From an uncultured Clostridia bacterium (lineage in GTDB: Bacteria; Bacillota; Clostridia; Peptostreptococcales; Anaerovoracaceae): a DNA stretch of 64,000 nt. How positions within the stretch are numbered: position 1 is the first letter of the stretch; each line of letters opens with the position of its first letter. The translations under genes were made by a program, and so were the position numbers. The notes beneath the pieces were generated by a model. That model saw only the letters and a list, made by a program, of their open reading frames with translations. It did not search any database and had not been told where the DNA came from. Below, piece after piece: positions 60,314 through 64,000 of this stretch. The DNA lies in NCBI GenBank assembly GCA_937900415.1, contig CALCEY010000009.1, positions 124,001 through 188,000 on the forward strand. The letters run 5' to 3'.

Positions 60314-60372
60314 TTAACGTTTGCGCCATGTGCGGCAATGCTTTTTAACGTTTGCGCCATGTGCGGCAATGC
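60314..60372. repeat. 28-bp tandem duplication downstream of cotJC
   Basis: The 28 bases 60314-60341 (starting TTAACGTTTGCGCC, ending TGCGGCAATGC) are repeated exactly at 60345-60372 with a period of 31. Non-coding; probably a simple slippage duplication. Confidence 0.85.
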
Positions 60373-60400
60373 GGCTTATATACCCGCAAAACGATAAAAA

Positions 60401-60426
60401 TCCGCCGGTTCAATAGCTCCGGCGGG
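60401..60426. terminator. Bidirectional terminator between cotJC and the SDR gene
   Basis: TCCGCCGG pairs with CCGGCGGG (one G-T pair, 10-nt loop), with TTTTATTTTG on the plus side and ATTTTTATCG on the minus side. It separates two convergent genes. Confidence 0.8.
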
Positions 60427-60469
60427 TTTTATTTTGATTCTTTAAATCAGTCATATATCAAGCTTGCGG

Positions 60470-61339
60470 TTATCCGTAAATCATCTTGAGAAGTTTCATC
60501 AATACACCGGCAGGAAGTATTCTGAAAAGAAAACCTAAAAACTCATTAAAAGCTCCGACTATCTTGTGTGGCGGAAGATGCCTTCTCTTTAATATTCTCC
60601 CAACCGATTCAGCCACCTGCCCGGGAGTCATACCGTTCCGCTCCGATTTTTCCATCTTTGATACAGATGCCTCTATCCTGCCGCCGTACACCTCATCGCC
60701 TGCGGCCGTCTTTCTTCTGTTTTCCGTAAATTCAGTCTTAACATCGTTGAGCATGACTGCGCAGGTTTCTATTCCGAAAGGTTTTAGTTCTATTCCCAGA
60801 GAATCGCTGAAAGCATTGAGCGCCGCTTTGGTGGCAGAATAAAAACCCTGAAACGGTAATGGAAAAATGGCGGCAAGAGAAGAAATAAATATGATTTTTC
60901 CACCGCCCGCATAACGCATAGCCGGAATCACTGCCTGGGCGCATAGAACCGCTCCGTTAAAATTAACGTCGGTCTGCAAGCGATAATCCTCCTCCGAAAC
61001 AAATTCTGCCGCACCGGAAATACCTATTCCCGCATTACATACAAGAACATCAATTTTTCTGTTTTCTTCCAATATCTCAGAAAACACTCTATCAACGCTT
61101 TCACTGTCTGTAACGTCGCATTTTTTCCAAAGTATACCTTCAAGCAAGACACGAGACCTTGAAAGGCCATAAACCGTATATCCGTCCTCAACTAAAACCT
61201 TTGCAGTTTCAAAGCCTATACCCTTAGACGCACCTGTAACCACGGCAACCCTCTTTACCGAAACTCCCGACTCGCAAGAATTCATAGCGCTATCCATTTC
61301 TTCTGCCTCCATTTTTTCTGCCTCTACCTTATCTCTCAT
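60470..61339 (-). CDS. Short-chain dehydrogenase/reductase
   Basis: A 289-residue classical SDR preceded by about 28 acidic residues: VAVVTGASKGIGFETAKVL (TGxxxGxG), VLVCNAGIGISG (NAG), FISSLAAIF (catalytic Ser) and YSATKAALNAF (YxxxK). It reduces or oxidises a small carbonyl/hydroxyl substrate with NAD(P)H; the C-terminal hydrophobic end (FLFRILPAGVLMKLLKMIYG) may contact membrane lipids. Context gives no substrate. A downstream ATG near residue 15 or 19 could be the true start. Confidence 0.85.
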   Translation of the reverse strand: MRDKVEAEKMEAEEMDSAMNSCESGVSVKRVAVVTGASKGIGFETAKVLVEDGYTVYGLSRSRVLLEGILWKKCDVTDSESVDRVFSEILEENRKIDVLVCNAGIGISGAAEFVSEEDYRLQTDVNFNGAVLCAQAVIPAMRYAGGGKIIFISSLAAIFPLPFQGFYSATKAALNAFSDSLGIELKPFGIETCAVMLNDVKTEFTENRRKTAAGDEVYGGRIEASVSKMEKSERNGMTPGQVAESVGRILKRRHLPPHKIVGAFNEFLGFLFRILPAGVLMKLLKMIYG

Positions 61340-61438
61340 TTAAAGCCCCAATTTGTTTTTCTAATATTATATTGCACCGTTTAAAACATCTTTCAATATT
61401 TAAATCACCTTTAAAATACTAAAGCCAAACGCTATGAA

Positions 61439-62665
61439 TCACAGCCGCAGCATTTTTTCGGCAAAGTCTGCCGCTCGTTTCTCAATTCCCTCTGCTTTTT
61501 CTATCTCTCCGGGAGCGTTAGCCGTTTCCATTATGGCAAATTCCGCCGGAAGCATAAAATTCTTATTTACATTTATCGCTCCTATGATTTGCTGCGCTAC
61601 TATGTCGCTTCCGCTGTATCCTGAAACAATCACTGCATAAACTCGTTTTTTGCTGAAATCGTTGGCACGGAAAACAGCGGTCAGCCTATTGATAAAAGCC
61701 ATTATGTTGGCGCTTACGGAATCGTTGTAATTAGGGCATATCAGTACAAGTATATCGCATTTTACTATAGCCGGATAAACCTTTTCCACCATCACACCGC
61801 CGTAGAAGCAGTCGCCTTTTTCGCCGAAATGAAGGCAATCCTCATATTTGCATCCACGGCAGTCCCATACCTGTCCGTTTCTAATGGAAATTTCTTCGAT
61901 TTCGGCGGCTCTGCCGGACTTTTCAACAAGCCCCTTCTCAAGCCTTGATGAAATCATCCTCCACAGAGCCAGGCTGTTGGAGGTCTTATGGCTTCCGGCG
62001 TGAATAGCGAGGATACTTGGATTTTTCTTGTTTTCAAATGAAAAGGAAAAGATTTTATCTGCCAGTAACATACAGCTTTTCACATATGCGCCGTATAAGT
62101 CTGTTCCCCAAACACCGGCCAGCACTCTGAAGTTTGATAAGTCGCAGGTCGCCTCCACGAGCGCTTTTCCCGGAAAGCTACAGCCTGTCATATTGGCGGC
62201 GAATATGATTCTTCTCCCCATATCCTTGGTATATAGGCATGAACCTCCGTCTATGATCACTCCGCCCACAGAGCCTTTAAGCACACATGCAGAGCGGACG
62301 GTTGGCTTTTGAAGATAATCCAAAATCCTGTACGCTTCCAAATTAACTCCGCTTTCAAGAATTTCTGCGGCAAAGAAGAGCCTTGTGTTTTTTAAAAGAC
62401 CTCTTTCTGCCGCGTCGATAAACTCATCTGCTCCGTGTAAAACATACGGTGAAATTGATTTCTCAGGAAGCTTTCCTCCCGCTTTCCCTGCTGCTTTTTC
62501 TGCTTTCCTTACGGCGGCGTCCATAATTTTATCCAAAACAGCACAAAACCGGCTTCCCGCTCCGGCCTCGCTTCCATCTTTTATAAGCCTGATTATCCAC
62601 ATAACAGATTCATCATAATTAAATCCGCCCTCGTCATGCTCCGTCTGCTTTCCCTCATAAATCAT
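61439..62665 (-). CDS. Flavodoxin-fold NAD(P)H/iron-sulfur flavoprotein-like oxidoreductase
   Basis: A 408-residue protein. The C-terminal ~200 residues are an NADPH-dependent FMN reductase-like domain: SILAIHAGSHKTSNSLALW, CRGCKYEDCLHFGEKGDC with several Cys as in iron-sulfur flavoproteins, and LVLICPNYNDSVSANIMAF. The N-terminal half is unusual: it looks like a second diverged alpha/beta domain (ACVLKGSVGGVIIDGGSCLY). It may reduce quinones, peroxides or nitro compounds in this anaerobe. The division of labour between halves is unknown. Confidence 0.7.
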   Translation of the reverse strand: MIYEGKQTEHDEGGFNYDESVMWIIRLIKDGSEAGAGSRFCAVLDKIMDAAVRKAEKAAGKAGGKLPEKSISPYVLHGADEFIDAAERGLLKNTRLFFAAEILESGVNLEAYRILDYLQKPTVRSACVLKGSVGGVIIDGGSCLYTKDMGRRIIFAANMTGCSFPGKALVEATCDLSNFRVLAGVWGTDLYGAYVKSCMLLADKIFSFSFENKKNPSILAIHAGSHKTSNSLALWRMISSRLEKGLVEKSGRAAEIEEISIRNGQVWDCRGCKYEDCLHFGEKGDCFYGGVMVEKVYPAIVKCDILVLICPNYNDSVSANIMAFINRLTAVFRANDFSKKRVYAVIVSGYSGSDIVAQQIIGAINVNKNFMLPAEFAIMETANAPGEIEKAEGIEKRAADFAEKMLRL

Positions 62666-62787
62666 CTGCTTAGCCTCCTTATCTCAAAGCGCCTATCAGA
62701 CTGAAAAGAACTGCTTCCCTTAACCGGTATTTAAAACAGTACATAAAATTTCACAATTCCTGTCCCATCTTCTGCCCGTTGAAAGTT

Positions 62788-63831
62788 CTAAGCGCTGGCA
62801 GGCTTGATTTTGCAAAGCTTTTTATATGCAGTTTCTATCCTCTCATATAACTTTTGAGGAAGAGGAACATCCTCTATTTCAACCTCATCGCCGCATATCC
62901 TGTTTCTTATTCCAAGGAAAGCTCCGGAAGGGTAACACGGGGAAGCTTTTTCTCTATCCGTGCCAAAATATACAGAACTGTAATTCCATTCCCCGGACAG
63001 AGTCAAAATCAAAGACGCAGCCCCTGAGGAAATCGCCGGAGCCAGATACGGCTTAAATCCAAGCTCACGGATACGCAAATTCGCTCCTACTGTGAGAGCT
63101 GTGAGCTGCCGCGATATTTCATCATCGTAATTTTCTATGCTGTTGGCTATTACCAAATCCTCTCCATGCGGACCGAAAGCTCTTCCCTCTTCAATATATG
63201 AAGCAAATCTCATATCTCCCTCTGTCGCCTTGCGCCGTGCGAAATATTCTGCTCTCTTGTTCATCACACCAAGGCCGTAACCTCTGACCTGAGCCGGGCG
63301 CAGACCCGAGGAAGCGAGGACTTCCCTGCAAAGCGGGTCTACCGGGTCCGAAACGACGGCAAAAATTCCCTCAAAGCCTGCTTTTTCAGCAAGCCTTCCG
63401 TAATGAGCGGCGATAGCGCCGTTTGCCTTAAGCTGCATCATGCGTACGTCTCCTGCGGCTCCTATAGGAGGCACGGCTTTGCTGGCGCAAAATACAAGCA
63501 TATCGCAGTCAAACAAATCTTTTTCGGAAACGGCTTGCACCTCCGGCAGCGGTCTTTCGCCGAAAGGCCAGCCTATCTGATTCATTTCTGCCTCATAACG
63601 CTTTATCACATTTTCATTTAAATCAAAAATTCCTATGGAGTCTACAAGTCCGCCCCCCATAAGCTTAAGCCCCAGTAAAAGAGTTGCTCCGACGTCTCCA
63701 AGAGCTGCAATGTTTATTCTGTTTCCGCGGGATTTCAGGGGTACGGCAAGCTTCAGCGACTTCGCAAGGATCAGCTTTTCCCTACCTCCGGCTAATTCAA
63801 ATACGCTGTAAAACGCTCCGTCTTTTCCCAT
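62788..63831 (-). CDS. Lactate/malate dehydrogenase superfamily protein
   Basis: A 347-residue protein with a Rossmann start INIAALGDVGATLLLGLKLM, SIGIFDLNENVIKRYEAEMN (NAD-binding Asp), VVSDPVDPL (VxNPxD-like) and AFGPHGED, where His fits the catalytic His of the family. The usual GxGxxG is reduced to LGDVG, so it is an unusual branch. The frame opens at 63873, but AAAGGA is eight bases before ATG 63831. Substrate (lactate, malate or another 2-hydroxy acid) not predictable. Confidence 0.75.
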   Translation of the reverse strand: MGKDGAFYSVFELAGGREKLILAKSLKLAVPLKSRGNRINIAALGDVGATLLLGLKLMGGGLVDSIGIFDLNENVIKRYEAEMNQIGWPFGERPLPEVQAVSEKDLFDCDMLVFCASKAVPPIGAAGDVRMMQLKANGAIAAHYGRLAEKAGFEGIFAVVSDPVDPLCREVLASSGLRPAQVRGYGLGVMNKRAEYFARRKATEGDMRFASYIEEGRAFGPHGEDLVIANSIENYDDEISRQLTALTVGANLRIRELGFKPYLAPAISSGAASLILTLSGEWNYSSVYFGTDREKASPCYPSGAFLGIRNRICGDEVEIEDVPLPQKLYERIETAYKKLCKIKPASA

Positions 63832-63931
63832 GTTTTCATTCCTTTCCGCCGCCACTGCGAACTTTGCAATCATATAAACGCTTGTTTCCTAATATCTCTT
63901 ATATTCTGACATAATTAAGAAAACTCCGGAA

Positions 63932-64000
63932 TCAGATGTATTCTCCCATCTTCTCATAGCTTTCTTTTATCTGAACATTTTTTTCATTCGCACAAGCTTT
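63932..64000 (-). CDS. 3' end of a gene entering from beyond the window
   Basis: The minus-strand frame is open from the window edge for 22 codons (ACANEKNVQIKESYEKMGEY...) to TGA 63932-63934 and has a protein-like, lysine/glutamate-rich composition. Too short to assign. It would precede the dehydrogenase-like gene by about 100 bases on the same strand. Confidence 0.45.
   Translation of the reverse strand, partial: KACANEKNVQIKESYEKMGEYI

Overview
The window looks like chromosomal DNA of an anaerobic, endospore-forming member of the Clostridia (Bacillota). The reasons are a SCIFF-peptide maturase, a spoVAC-spoVAD-spoVAE operon, a CotJC-type spore coat manganese catalase, three LytR-CpsA-Psr (LCP) ligases and strong Gram-positive Shine-Dalgarno sites. 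I cannot name the genus from sequence alone. There are no rRNA or tRNA genes, no CRISPR array and no intact mobile element. Almost every gene lies on the minus strand, so operons read from high to low coordinates.

Region 1 (1-8.7 kb): the end of the SCIFF maturase gene (+), then thrS as the last gene of a minus-strand run. That run holds two CDP-alcohol phosphotransferases (TagF/TagB type), an IspD/TarI-like cytidylyltransferase, an SDR epimerase and a membrane acyltransferase, that is, a teichoic-acid-type polymer module.

Region 2 (8.7-17 kb): a dlt-like operon coding for an MBOAT acyltransferase, an SGNH partner, an AMP-ligase, a 39-residue membrane peptide, a sodium:solute symporter and a carrier protein. 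It is driven by a promoter with nine consecutive G residues between -35 and -10. Upstream is a TagGH-type ABC exporter with its own promoter. The AMP-ligase lacks the aspartate that binds the amino group in DltA, so this may be a wall-polymer acylation system that does not use D-alanine.

Region 3 (17-24.7 kb): a patch of duplicated XRE regulators, an LCP gene and an LCP remnant, an XRE pseudogene, a two-module glycosyltransferase, an O-antigen-ligase-like membrane protein, and the second copy of a dispersed intergenic repeat also present near 8.7 kb.

Region 4 (24.7-45 kb): a long Wzx/Wzy-type surface polysaccharide operon. It starts at a good sigma-A promoter (about 44.97 kb) with a di-N-acetylbacillosamine-type set (dehydratase, aminotransferase, phosphoglycosyltransferase, acetyltransferase). 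It continues with a UDP-GlcNAc dehydrogenase / oxidase / aminotransferase / acetyltransferase set, glycosyltransferases, polymerase and flippase, and ends at the LCP gene. The stretch of about 25-37 kb is visibly more AT-rich and borders a truncated aminotransferase, which suggests cassette exchange.

Region 5 (45-64 kb): a VanX-like dipeptidase, another XRE/LCP pair, the spoVA operon (SpoVAD carries a repeat-encoded Ser/Gly insertion), maf, a cytosolic gamma-glutamyltransferase, GDPD, MFS and HAD genes, a sortase-type surface protein with a second broken tail, cotJC, and three oxidoreductase-type genes.

Recurring themes are LCP genes followed by paralogous XRE regulators, and G-runs in a promoter and in two homologous acyltransferase genes that could make surface chemistry phase variable.
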